Positions 14,704 to 21,704 of a stretch of DNA of 23,679 bases are shown one piece after another. The position numbers and the translations under genes are program-made. This DNA comes from DATGKD01 sp035294855. Its GTDB lineage: Bacteria; Actinomycetota; Acidimicrobiia; Acidimicrobiales; UBA8190. The DNA lies in assembly GCA_035294855.1 (NCBI GenBank), contig DATGKD010000019.1:1-23679 (forward strand), given 5' to 3'. The first letter of the stretch is position 1, and each line of letters starts with the position of its first letter. A model generated the notes under the pieces. That model had not been told where the DNA came from, did no database searches, and saw only the letters and a program-made list of their open reading frames with translations.

Positions 14704-14709
14704 GACGCC

Positions 14710-15909
14710 ATGGTTGACGTTGCCGCCCCCGACATCGAGCTTCTCGGCGGGCAGTTCTACGCCGGCGATCCCTACCCCGCCTTTGCCTGGATGCGCGAGC
14801 ACGCTCCCGTGTACCACGACGAGCGCGGGGGCATCTGGGGCCTGAGCCGGTACGAGGACGTGCGGGCCGCGGGCCAGGACCCGCAGACCTTTTCCAGCAC
14901 GGGTGGTTCACGTCCGGGGATCCCCCTTCCGCACATGATCGACATGGACGCCCCCGAGCACCGGCGGCGGCGGCGTCTGGTGAGCGCGGGTTTCACCCCG
15001 GAGGCGGTCCGGGCGCGCGGCGAGCGCATCCGAGAGGTGTGCGACCAGATCATCGACGGCGTGTGCGAGCGCGGCGAGTGCGACCTCGTGGCGGACGTGG
15101 CCGCACCACTTCCCCTCGTCATGATCGCCGACATGCTCGGGTTCGCGGCCACCGACTGGGGGAAGCTCCTCGAGTGGTCCGACACCATGCTCATGTCGCA
15201 AGGAGCACCCGACGCCGACGCGCTCGACCGGGCGACCGAGGCTTTCGTCGAATGGAACACCTACATCCGCGCGCTCATCGACGAGCGGCGCCGGACCGGG
15301 TCCACCGACGACCTGCTCGGCGTGCTCGTCCACGGCGAGGTCGACGGTTCAGGGCTCGACGACGATTCTCTCGTGCACGAGGCGCTGCTCATCCTGATCG
15401 GCGGGGACGAGACCACCCGGCACGTCATCAGTGGCGGGATGGAGGCGCTCCTGCGTCACCATGAGCAGTTGGAGGCTCTGCGCGCCGACCGGTCAAGACT
15501 CCCCGGTGCGGTGGAGGAGATGCTGCGCTGGGTGTCGCCCATCAAGAACATGAACCGCACCACCACCCGCCCCGTCGACCTGCACGGGACCACGATCCCG
15601 CGCGGAGAGAACGTGCTGCTGCTGTACCCGTCGGCCAATCGTGACGAGACGATCTTCACTCACCCCGACCGATTCGACATCGGCCGCCACCCCAACGACC
15701 ATGTCGCCTTCGGCTTCGGGGCACACCTCTGCTTGGGCCATCGCCTGGCGCGCGCCGAGCTCGCCGTCATGATCGACCGGTTGCTCGACCGGCTCCCCGA
15801 CCTGCAGCTGGCGAGCGAGGACGAGCTTCCCCGGCGGGTGTCGAACTTCATCGTGGGGTTCGAGAAGATGCCCGTCGTCTTCACGCCCACCGCCCGCCTG
15901 ACGGGTTGA
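14710..15909 (+). CDS. Cytochrome P450
   Basis: The 399-residue soluble bacterial P450 carries all class motifs: the I-helix oxygen-binding segment GGDETTRH (231-238), the K-helix EMLR (Glu270, Arg273), and the heme loop FGFGAHLCLGHRLAR (334-348) with Cys341 as thiolate ligand. Usual bacterial members are about 400 residues, so the gene is complete. It would insert oxygen into a hydrophobic substrate using electrons from a ferredoxin and its reductase; the FAD reductase at 8741 is a candidate source. ATG 14710 is chosen because the frame upstream is the repeat array. The CYP family cannot be named by eye, though the heme loop resembles steroid- and terpenoid-acting actinobacterial P450s. Confidence 0.93.
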   Translation: MVDVAAPDIELLGGQFYAGDPYPAFAWMREHAPVYHDERGGIWGLSRYEDVRAAGQDPQTFSSTGGSRPGIPLPHMIDMDAPEHRRRRRLVSAGFTPEAVRARGERIREVCDQIIDGVCERGECDLVADVAAPLPLVMIADMLGFAATDWGKLLEWSDTMLMSQGAPDADALDRATEAFVEWNTYIRALIDERRRTGSTDDLLGVLVHGEVDGSGLDDDSLVHEALLILIGGDETTRHVISGGMEALLRHHEQLEALRADRSRLPGAVEEMLRWVSPIKNMNRTTTRPVDLHGTTIPRGENVLLLYPSANRDETIFTHPDRFDIGRHPNDHVAFGFGAHLCLGHRLARAELAVMIDRLLDRLPDLQLASEDELPRRVSNFIVGFEKMPVVFTPTARLTG

Positions 15910-15919
15910 GGACGTCAGG
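15897..15919. terminator. Hairpin spanning the stops of P450 and acetamidase genes
   Basis: CCTGACG (15897-15903) and CGTCAGG (15913-15919) form a perfect 7-bp stem with a 9-nt loop. The loop holds the P450 TGA, and the right arm holds the acetamidase stop read from the other strand. It has no T-tract. Confidence 0.45.
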
Positions 15920-16850
15920 ACGCGAAGAGGTCGCGCGGGCAGAACGCCGACACCACCCAATTGGGCGCGTCGACCACCTCGCTGATGCGCAGGTCGACGG
16001 CCACCGAGCACAGGGCGTAGGCCTGCTGCGGGCTGAGCGCCTGGGTGCGCTCCAGATACACGATCATGCGCTCGACGCTCTGGCGCGTCGCCTCCATGAG
16101 GTTGGGGGCCACCCCCGACGTGGCGTGGTAGCCGGCGGCAGCCGCGCTCTCGCGCTCGAGCGGGCGCGTCACGTCGAACTCCGGCGCGTCCACCTGGAGG
16201 TCGCGACGCACCGACAGGCGAACGGTCACCGTCATGGGCGCCTCGATGGCGGTCCCGCACACTTCGCCGTCGCCCTGCGCCGCGTGCGTGTCGCCCACAC
16301 CGAACAGCGCGCCCTCCACCTCCACGGGGAGATACAGCGAACTGCCGGGGCCGAGCTGGCGCGTGTCGAGGTTCCCGCCCACGCGCCGCGGCGGCACCAC
16401 GCTGTGCACCCCGGGCTCGCCCGGGGCCACGCCGAGCACGCCACAGAACGGTGACAGCGGCACCCGGATGCGGTCGGAGAACACGGCTGCGCCTCGGTCG
16501 AGCTCCCACACGTGCAGCCACGGTTCGGGGTAACGGTCGGCGAGCAGACCGAAGCCCGGGATGATGGCGGTCCAGCCGTAGGTGCCGGGGACGACCTCGA
16601 GCACGTCGACCTGCAGCACGTCGCCGGGGCGTGCCCCCTCGACGTAGACCGGTCCGCTGACCGGATTCACCCGAGAGAAGTCGAGCGCGGCCACCGAGGC
16701 GGCGGTCGACCCCGGGACGAGCTGGCCCCCCGAGGCGTCCTGGGTCTCGACGGTGATCTCGGTCCCCGACGCCACGGTCGCCACGGGCGGGAAGTCACGG
16801 CTCCAGCCGAGGTGGACCTGCGAGCGGACGAGGTGCAGCGACCCCGCCAT
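15915..16850 (-). CDS. Acetamidase/formamidase family protein
   Basis: The 311-residue protein belongs to the FmdA/AmdA family. The strongest evidence is GDTHAAQGDGEVCGT (186-200), the family's conserved metal/active-site segment, plus GGNLDTRQL (159-166) and IIPGFGLL (96-103). Members hydrolyse formamide, acetamide or related short amides to ammonia and acid; the substrate range here is unknown. ATG 16850 is preferred over a longer frame to 17000, because GGAGG lies upstream at good spacing and the extra residues are out-of-frame arginine-rich sequence. The gene starts 16 bp after the stop of the membrane-protein gene, so the two are probably one transcript. It converges with the P450. Confidence 0.88.
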   Translation of the reverse strand: MAGSLHLVRSQVHLGWSRDFPPVATVASGTEITVETQDASGGQLVPGSTAASVAALDFSRVNPVSGPVYVEGARPGDVLQVDVLEVVPGTYGWTAIIPGFGLLADRYPEPWLHVWELDRGAAVFSDRIRVPLSPFCGVLGVAPGEPGVHSVVPPRRVGGNLDTRQLGPGSSLYLPVEVEGALFGVGDTHAAQGDGEVCGTAIEAPMTVTVRLSVRRDLQVDAPEFDVTRPLERESAAAAGYHATSGVAPNLMEATRQSVERMIVYLERTQALSPQQAYALCSVAVDLRISEVVDAPNWVVSAFCPRDLFAS

Positions 16851-16866
16851 GCCCGGCGACCTCCGA

Positions 16867-17892
16867 TCAGCGCCCGTGGCGGGGCGACCGGTGGCGGGGT
16901 GGGTCCGGGCGCGGGTCGAACGGCGGTCGGGGCGGCTCGAAGCGCGGCCGTTCAGGCGGGGAGGCCACTTCCGACGGGGCCGCAATGAACGGGTTCGCAT
17001 CGGGCGGCTCCGGCGGTGGGCCGGTCAGGACGCCGGGGGCGACGGGCAGCTCGGTGCCGTACGACACTGTCGGCGCGGCGGACACTGTCGGCGCGGCGGA
17101 CATCGGTGGCGCGGCGGACATCGGCGGCGCGGCGGACATCCGTGGCGCGGTCGGCGCGGAGGGCGCGGTCGCCGCCGGGGTGCCCGGCGATGGGGGCAGG
17201 GGGCGGCCCCGCCGGAACGTGCCGCGGCGGATGTCGGGTGGAACGAACCGGAAGTGGAGCACGAGCACGAGCAACGAGGCGAGGGCGAGGTACGCGCTGG
17301 ACAGCAGCGGGCGCAGGGTCTGCGTGCGCGTACCCGACACCTGGAAGACGCCGGGGGCCACGATGCGCGCCACCTCGTAGAAGGCGAACACGCTCGCCAC
17401 GATGGCGATGACGATGGCCACGAACGCGACCGCGGCGACGTAACTCTGTGCGACCCGGCCCAGTGGACCGAGCCTCGGGTCGGCGCGTCCGGCCATCGCC
17501 ATGCCGCGGCGCAGGTGCGGAACGAGCACGACGAGCGCCACCGCGGTGACGATGCCCGCGAGGGTGGCGGCGCGCGTGACGGCGTCGCCCAACGGGTGGA
17601 GCGCGCCCGAGCTCGCAATCGCGTTCGTGCCGATCAGCTGCACCACCGACTGCACCACCGCGAAGGTGCCCAGCAGCGCGGCGAAGACGGTGAAGAACGA
17701 CACGCTGAAGAGGTACACCGACATCGGGCGCCGCCCGGTGGGGTCGGGGTCCCCCCGGTTGGCCACCACCAAGATGACGAACACACCCACGACGGCGACC
17801 ACGGAGAGGAATCCCAGCGCCACAAGGGCGATCGCCACCGGGAAGATCGACGGACCGTTCGGCGAGATGAGCGGAACGGATGCTGCCAGCAC
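16867..17892 (-). CDS. Five-segment membrane protein with proline-rich repeat tail
   Basis: I do not recognise a named family. The 341 residues from GTG 17892 form five membrane segments: IFPVAIALVALGFL..., VYLFSVSFFTVFAALLG..., ATLAGIVTAVALVVLV, SYVAAVAFVAIVIAIV... and SAYLALASLLVLVLHF. A tail of about 110 residues rich in Pro, Ala and Arg follows, with hexapeptide repeats of the MSAAPP/TVSAAP type and PPRPPFDPRPDPPRH near the end. The first start in frame is at 18000, but a promoter (TTGACG-N17-GACAAT) places +1 exactly on GTG 17892; GTG 17898 is also possible. The upstream residues are not hydrophobic or conserved in look. It is likely cotranscribed with the acetamidase, which could make it a transport or accessory partner; this is inference. 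Confidence 0.65.
   Translation of the reverse strand: MLAASVPLISPNGPSIFPVAIALVALGFLSVVAVVGVFVILVVANRGDPDPTGRRPMSVYLFSVSFFTVFAALLGTFAVVQSVVQLIGTNAIASSGALHPLGDAVTRAATLAGIVTAVALVVLVPHLRRGMAMAGRADPRLGPLGRVAQSYVAAVAFVAIVIAIVASVFAFYEVARIVAPGVFQVSGTRTQTLRPLLSSAYLALASLLVLVLHFRFVPPDIRRGTFRRGRPLPPSPGTPAATAPSAPTAPRMSAAPPMSAAPPMSAAPTVSAAPTVSYGTELPVAPGVLTGPPPEPPDANPFIAAPSEVASPPERPRFEPPRPPFDPRPDPPRHRSPRHGR
17063..17152 (-). repeat. Five 18-bp coding repeats (hexapeptide repeats)
   Basis: Five adjacent 18-bp units starting at 17063, 17081, 17099, 17117 and 17135 encode repeated hexapeptides of the form M/V-S-A-A-P-P/T in the tail of the membrane protein. Units 1 and 2 are identical and the others differ by a few bases, which suggests recent local duplication. 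Confidence 0.8.
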
Positions 17893-17898
17893 GGCCAC

Positions 17899-17927
17899 AT
17901 TGTCAAGGCACGCTGCACCCGCGTCAA
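17899..17927 (-). promoter_or_regulatory. Promoter of the membrane protein/acetamidase unit
   Basis: On the minus strand TTGACG (17927-17922), 17 bp, GACAAT (17904-17899). The predicted +1 is 17892, the G of a GTG in the right frame. This is the best-matched promoter of the leaderless type in the window. Confidence 0.55.
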
Positions 17928-17999
17928 ACGTCCGCGTACCGTTGCTCAGTGGAACCATTCGACCCGGCGGACCCAGCGGACTAGCTTCCTTGCGATTCA

Positions 18000-18021
18000 T
18001 GACGACCTGGGGCGGTCGTCA
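18000..18021. promoter_or_regulatory. Inverted repeat upstream of the binding-protein gene
   Basis: TGACGACC (18000-18007), TGGGGC, GGTCGTCA (18014-18021) is a perfect 8-bp inverted repeat, ending 22 bp before ATG 18044. TAGCTT at 17982-17987 is a possible -10 box, so the repeat would fall at the start of the transcript. It may be an operator or an mRNA hairpin. Confidence 0.5.
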
Positions 18022-18043
18022 CACGGGAGTGAGGACCGGATCC

Positions 18044-18961
18044 ATGCCACACACCATGCGAACCATCGGTGTCGCGATCGTCGCTTGCGCGCTGGGAGGC
18101 CTTGCCGCGGCGTGCAGCAGCTCGCCTTCGACGCCGAGCGCCAGTTCCGGGCCGAACGTGACGATCGGCTCGACCAACTTTCCGGAGCAGGTCATCGTGG
18201 CCAACCTGTACGCGGACGTGCTCAAGCACGCCGGCGCCAAGGTGACGGTGCGAGCCAACCTGGGCACACGTGAGGCCGTCGAGCCGGCCCTCGCCGCCGG
18301 GCAGCTCGACCTGTACCCCGATTACGCGGGCACGCTGCTCATCTTCCTCAACATGAACGACTCGCAGGCAGCGACGCAGACCTCCACCGCGGTTCCGGCG
18401 CTGAAGAGACTCCTCTCCCCGCACGGCGCGACCGTGCTCAATCCCGCGCCGGCGTTGGACTCCAACGTCTTCGCCGTCACGCACGCCACTGCCAGCAAGT
18501 ACCACCTGACGACGCTGTCGTCGCTGTCGTCGGCGGCGAACCAGCTGATCCTGGGCGGGCCCCCCGAGTGCCCGCAGCGGCCCCTGTGCCTCGTCGGGCT
18601 GCAGAACACCTACGGGCTGCACTTCAAGTCGTTCACGTCCCTCGACGAAGCCGGCCCCATCACCGTGTCCGCCCTCAACTCTGGCGAGGTGCAGGTCGCC
18701 GAGCTGTTCTCGAGCGACGGGAACATCGTGGCGAACAACTTCGTGCAGCTGACCGACGACAAGCACCTGCAGCCCGCCGACTACGTGATCCCGGTGATCC
18801 GGAAGTCCGTGGCGACGCCCGCCATCACCTCGGCGTTGAACGGCCTCTCGGCCAAATTGACCACCGAGCAGTTGTCTCAGCTCAACATCAAGGTGAGCGT
18901 CGACCACGGTGACCCCGCCACCGTCGCGCAGCAGTGGATCACCCAGGAGCACCTCGGCTGA
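18044..18961 (+). CDS. Osmoprotectant (glycine betaine/choline-type) ABC transporter substrate-binding lipoprotein
   Basis: The 305-residue protein has a lipoprotein signal with lipobox LAAAC (Cys24), so it should be anchored outside the membrane. The mature part begins VTIGSTNFPEQVIVANLYADVLKHAGAKV and continues with NLGTREAVEPALAAGQLDLYPDYAGTLL, typical of OpuCC/ProX-type proteins (OpuAC fold). Later segments PECPQRPLCLVGLQNTYGL and ALNSGEVQVAELFSSDGNI also fit. It delivers glycine betaine, choline, carnitine or a similar quaternary amine to the permease. ATG 18044 has an upstream GAGTGAGG SD; Met5 is possible. It converges on the permease pair rather than sharing their operon. Confidence 0.9.
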   Translation: MPHTMRTIGVAIVACALGGLAAACSSSPSTPSASSGPNVTIGSTNFPEQVIVANLYADVLKHAGAKVTVRANLGTREAVEPALAAGQLDLYPDYAGTLLIFLNMNDSQAATQTSTAVPALKRLLSPHGATVLNPAPALDSNVFAVTHATASKYHLTTLSSLSSAANQLILGGPPECPQRPLCLVGLQNTYGLHFKSFTSLDEAGPITVSALNSGEVQVAELFSSDGNIVANNFVQLTDDKHLQPADYVIPVIRKSVATPAITSALNGLSAKLTTEQLSQLNIKVSVDHGDPATVAQQWITQEHLG

Positions 18962-19016
18962 GTTGGGCTCAGTCGGCCTGAGTTGGGCCGAGTCGGGGTC
19001 CGGCGCCTCCGGGCGC
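18953..19016. repeat. Direct repeat and hairpins between convergent transporter genes
   Basis: Two copies of a 20-bp unit (18958-18977 and 18978-18997, 17 of 20 identical, starting CTGAGTTGGGC) cover the binding-protein stop and the gap. The first copy contains a CTGAG-loop-CTCAG hairpin (18958-18972), and CTCGGC/GCCGAG pairs across both. GCGCC-TCCG-GGCGC (19003-19016) is a further small hairpin. No T-tract follows. It is probably the termination zone of both convergent genes. Confidence 0.5.
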
Positions 19017-19025
19017 TTCAGCTGA

Positions 19026-19790
19026 TCAGCCGGGCCCGGCCGCCGAGGCCGGCGCGCGCAGGCGACGACGAGTGGTGGTGGCGTCCGCGCCCACGCCGCG
19101 GGTCCGGGCCGCCTGTCCGCCGCGGCGGAGTCCTACCGGCGTGACCGCTCGCTGCGCGGCCGCGAGCACCAGATCCGTGAGGAGCGCCAGCACCGCCACC
19201 ATGAAGCCGCCGGCGAAGGTCTGGACGTGGTTCTGGGTGTTGAGTCCGGCGAAGATGAAAGAGCCCAGGTCGGCGTAGCTCACGTACGCCGCCAGGGTGG
19301 CGGTGGCCACCACCTCGACGGCCGCGGTGCGCAAGCCCGCCATGACGAGCGGCAGTGCGAGCGGCAACTCGACCCGCCCCAGCACCTGGGGGGCGGTCAT
19401 GCCCATGGCGTGCGCCGCCGAACGGACATCCGCGTCGACGTTTCGCACCCCGACGTAGGCATTCGTGAGGATCGGCGGGACGGCGAGGGCGAACAGTGCG
19501 AGAAACGACGCCAGAAAGCCATTGCCCTTCAAGCCAATAGCCGGCTGGATGGCGAGCAGGGTCAGCAGCGCCAACGACGGGATGGCCCGCGCCGCGTTGG
19601 CGCTGTTGACCGCCACGAACCCGCCGCGGCCGGTATGCCCGAGGACGACCCCCACCCCGATCCCCACCAACGCTGCCGCCGCCACGACCGCCGCCGTGAG
19701 CTCGATTTGATTGACACTGCGGACCCAGAAGCCATCCGGGCCGCCCCAGTTCTGCGAGATGAAGTGCGCGACCTGCGACAGGAAGTGCAT
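19026..19790 (-). CDS. Osmoprotectant ABC transporter permease (second of pair)
   Basis: The 254-residue protein has five to six membrane segments and the binding-protein-dependent permease domain. Its cytoplasmic EAA-like loop is SAAHAMGMTAPQVLGRVELPLALPLVMAGLR. NSANAARAIPSLALLTLL and YADLGSFIFAGLNTQN are typical of OpuCB/OpuCD-type permeases. ATG 19790 shares its A with the TGA of the upstream permease (TGATG), so translation is coupled; a frame up to 19817 would only add residues overlapping that gene. The last 40 residues are Arg/Ala-rich and beyond the domain. With the 20473 gene it forms the membrane channel of the transporter. Confidence 0.9.
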   Translation of the reverse strand: MHFLSQVAHFISQNWGGPDGFWVRSVNQIELTAAVVAAAALVGIGVGVVLGHTGRGGFVAVNSANAARAIPSLALLTLLAIQPAIGLKGNGFLASFLALFALAVPPILTNAYVGVRNVDADVRSAAHAMGMTAPQVLGRVELPLALPLVMAGLRTAAVEVVATATLAAYVSYADLGSFIFAGLNTQNHVQTFAGGFMVAVLALLTDLVLAAAQRAVTPVGLRRGGQAARTRGVGADATTTRRRLRAPASAAGPG

Positions 19791-20473
19791 CAGCGCACCC
19801 TTTCGACGCGCGCCCACGGAAGGGCCACGTGCTCGGCAAGGACCAGCGCGGCGTCCAGGGCACCCGCGAGGAGGACTGAGAGCACGAGCCCCACCACGAT
19901 GGGTGAATGGAAGTTGTTGTTGAAGCCGGAGATGATGAGTTGGCCGAGTCCTCCCTGTCCGATGAAGGCGGTGATCGTCACGAGGCCGACGGTGGTGACG
20001 GTTGCCACCCGCAGCCCGGCGAAGATGGACGGCAGCGCCATCGGGATGTCGACGACGACCAACTCGCGCAGGGCCGTGTAGCCCATGCCACGGGCCGCTT
20101 CACGAACCTGGTCCGGGACCGCGTCCAGCCCCGCCAGGATGTTGCGCACCAGGATCAGCAGCGTGTAACTGGTCAGGGCGATCTCGGCGGTGGTGATCGA
20201 GAAGAAACCGGTGATCGGCTGTATGAGCACGAACAGCGCCACCGACGGAATGACATAGAGGAGCCCGCTTACCGTGACGAGCGGCGGCCGCAGCGCCGGA
20301 ACCTTCCAGGCCGCGACCGCCAGGGGGAGCGCGATCGCGAACCCGACCACCACGGCGATGGCGGTCAACTCCAGGTGCTGCCCGACAGCCGAGAGAATGA
20401 CGCCCTTGTTCGAGTTGACCCAGTCCCATCTGATGAGCGGGTCGGCGGGAATCTTGTGCGCGACGACGTGCAC
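19790..20473 (-). CDS. Osmoprotectant ABC transporter permease (first of pair)
   Basis: The 227-residue protein is a BPD_transp_1 permease. Its segments include HLELTAIAVVVGFAIALPLAV, VSGLLYVIPSVALFVLI and TAEIALTSYTLLILVRNILAG. The ATPase-contact loop is EAARGMGYTALRELVVVDIP with ALPSIFAGLR, followed by FIGQGGLGQLIISGF. The start is GTG 20473, which has no SD but follows a TAGCGT box by seven bases. It overlaps the next permease by one base (TGATG). The pair is divergent from the ATPase gene, with only 74 bp between. Confidence 0.9.
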   Translation of the reverse strand: MHVVAHKIPADPLIRWDWVNSNKGVILSAVGQHLELTAIAVVVGFAIALPLAVAAWKVPALRPPLVTVSGLLYVIPSVALFVLIQPITGFFSITTAEIALTSYTLLILVRNILAGLDAVPDQVREAARGMGYTALRELVVVDIPMALPSIFAGLRVATVTTVGLVTITAFIGQGGLGQLIISGFNNNFHSPIVVGLVLSVLLAGALDAALVLAEHVALPWARVERVR

Positions 20474-20480
20474 CTCGTCG

Positions 20481-20538
20481 ACGCTACCCGGGCACCCTTC
20501 TCGTGTCCCGGGTGGCGCAACGGTCGGATCGGTAGCGT
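20481..20538. promoter_or_regulatory. Mirror-image divergent promoter of permease and ATPase genes
   Basis: GGTAGCGT occurs once on each strand, pointing outward: plus 20531-20538, minus 20488-20481. The 8-bp arms are perfect inverted copies. Each contains TAGCGT (TANNNT). The boxes end 7 nt before GTG 20473 and 9 nt before ATG 20548, and neither gene has an SD. Between them a second dyad, ACCCGGG (20486-20492) and CCCGGGT (20507-20513), overlaps the minus-strand box. The layout suggests two leaderless transcripts controlled together by one protein bound at the inner dyad. Confidence 0.55.
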
Positions 20539-20547
20539 TGTCCCGGC

Positions 20548-21681
20548 ATGATCGCCTTCCGGGAGGTCTCCAAGCGGTACGGCCACGACGCCTACGCGGT
20601 GGACCACCTGAACCTCGAAATCCGCTCCGGCGAGCTGGCGGTTCTCGTCGGCCCGTCGGGCTGTGGCAAGACCACGACGCTCAAGATGGTCAACCGTCTC
20701 GTGGAGCCCAGCTCGGGGCGGATCGAGCTCGACGGCGAGGACATCGCCACGATCGACACCGTGACGCTGCGGCGGGGCATCGGCTACGTCATCCAGACCG
20801 CCGGGCTCTTCCCCCACCTGCGGGTGGCGGAAAACGTGGCGTCGGTGCCCCGCCTGCTCGGTTGGGACAAGGCCCGCACCAAGGCGCGCGTGGCAGAGCT
20901 GCTCGAGTTGGTCGGCTTGGACCCCGGACGGTTCGGCCGGCGGTACCCCCACGAGTTGTCCGGCGGCCAGCAGCAGCGCGTCGGCGTGGCCCGCGCCCTG
21001 GGCGGCGACCCGCCGGTGCTGCTCATGGACGAGCCCTTCGGCGCCGTCGACCCCATCGCGCGTGAGCGCCTCCAGGGCGAGTTCCTCCACCTGCAAGCCC
21101 AGCTCAAGAAGACGGTGATCTTCGTCACCCACGACATCGAGGAAGCCGTCACGCTCGGCGACCGGATCGCGGTGCTGAAACAAGGTGGGGTGCTGCAGCA
21201 GTACGACACGCCGGCCGACGTCCTCGGCCGGCCGGCGACATCCTTCGTGGCGGATTTCGTGGGTGCGGACCGGGGGCTCCGCCGGCTGGCCGTGACGCCG
21301 ATCGAGAAGACCGACCTGGATGCGCCGCCGGTCCTGTCCCCCTCCTCCACGATGGCAGATGCGCGTGCCGCGATCACGGCCGGCGACGGGCGGTGGGCCG
21401 TGGTCGTCGAGCCGGACGGCGCGCTCGCCGGGTGGGTCGAGCTCGACGGACCCGCCTACGCGCACGCACCCGGCACCGACACCGTCGCGCAGCACACCCG
21501 GCCCTTCGAGGCCCGGGTGGCGGTCGAGGAATCACTGAAGGCGGCGTTCGCCGAGATGCTCAAGTACGACGCCGGTTGGGTTGCCGTCCTCGACGGCCGC
21601 CACTATCTCGGCGTGCTCACCCCCGAGTCACTGCACGCCGCGCTCCGGCGGTCGGTGGGAGGACAGCCGGTCGAGGTCTGA
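20548..21681 (+). CDS. Osmoprotectant ABC transporter ATP-binding protein with CBS domains
   Basis: The 377-residue protein is the ATPase of the transporter. Walker A GPSGCGKT (35-42), Q-loop Gln83, signature LSGGQQQR (137-144), Walker B VLLMDEP (157-163) and switch His195 are intact. The C-terminal part (about 245-377) shows two weak CBS-like repeats (SSTMADARAAITAGDGRWAVVV and VEESLKAAFAEMLKYDAGWVAVLDG...YLGVLTPESL). In OpuCA/OpuAA-type proteins these regulate transport by ionic strength or nucleotides. ATG 20548 has no SD and lies 9 nt behind a TAGCGT box. The gene is divergent from the two permeases and converges with the UbiA gene. Confidence 0.92.
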   Translation: MIAFREVSKRYGHDAYAVDHLNLEIRSGELAVLVGPSGCGKTTTLKMVNRLVEPSSGRIELDGEDIATIDTVTLRRGIGYVIQTAGLFPHLRVAENVASVPRLLGWDKARTKARVAELLELVGLDPGRFGRRYPHELSGGQQQRVGVARALGGDPPVLLMDEPFGAVDPIARERLQGEFLHLQAQLKKTVIFVTHDIEEAVTLGDRIAVLKQGGVLQQYDTPADVLGRPATSFVADFVGADRGLRRLAVTPIEKTDLDAPPVLSPSSTMADARAAITAGDGRWAVVVEPDGALAGWVELDGPAYAHAPGTDTVAQHTRPFEARVAVEESLKAAFAEMLKYDAGWVAVLDGRHYLGVLTPESLHAALRRSVGGQPVEV

Positions 21682-21687
21682 GGGGTG

Positions 21688-21704
21688 CCGCGCCGGCGGC
21701 GCGG
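21688..21704. terminator. Hairpin between convergent ATPase and UbiA genes
   Basis: CCGCGCC (21688-21694), GGC, GGCGCGG (21698-21704) is a perfect 7-bp, all-GC stem with a 3-nt loop. It fills most of the 23-bp gap between the two stops and would form on either transcript. There is no T-tract. Confidence 0.55.

Noticed and set aside
14617..14709. N-terminal extension of the P450 through the repeat array
   Set aside because: A 14-bp period shifts frame at each unit, so the peptide is not repetitive or conserved; P450 homology begins after ATG 14710.
13115..14845. Plus-strand frame of about 576 codons opposite the BVMO gene
   Set aside because: His/Val/Gly/Arg-rich antisense composition and no motif; the BVMO reading has full catalytic fingerprints.
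17893..18000. Start of the membrane protein at 18000
   Set aside because: A well-spaced promoter lies inside this stretch with +1 at 17892, and the residues are not hydrophobic; kept only as an alternative.
16753..18273. Plus-strand frame of about 506 codons opposite the acetamidase and membrane-protein genes
   Set aside because: Its sequence is low-complexity (RRGGH repeats), a mirror of the hexapeptide repeats on the other strand.
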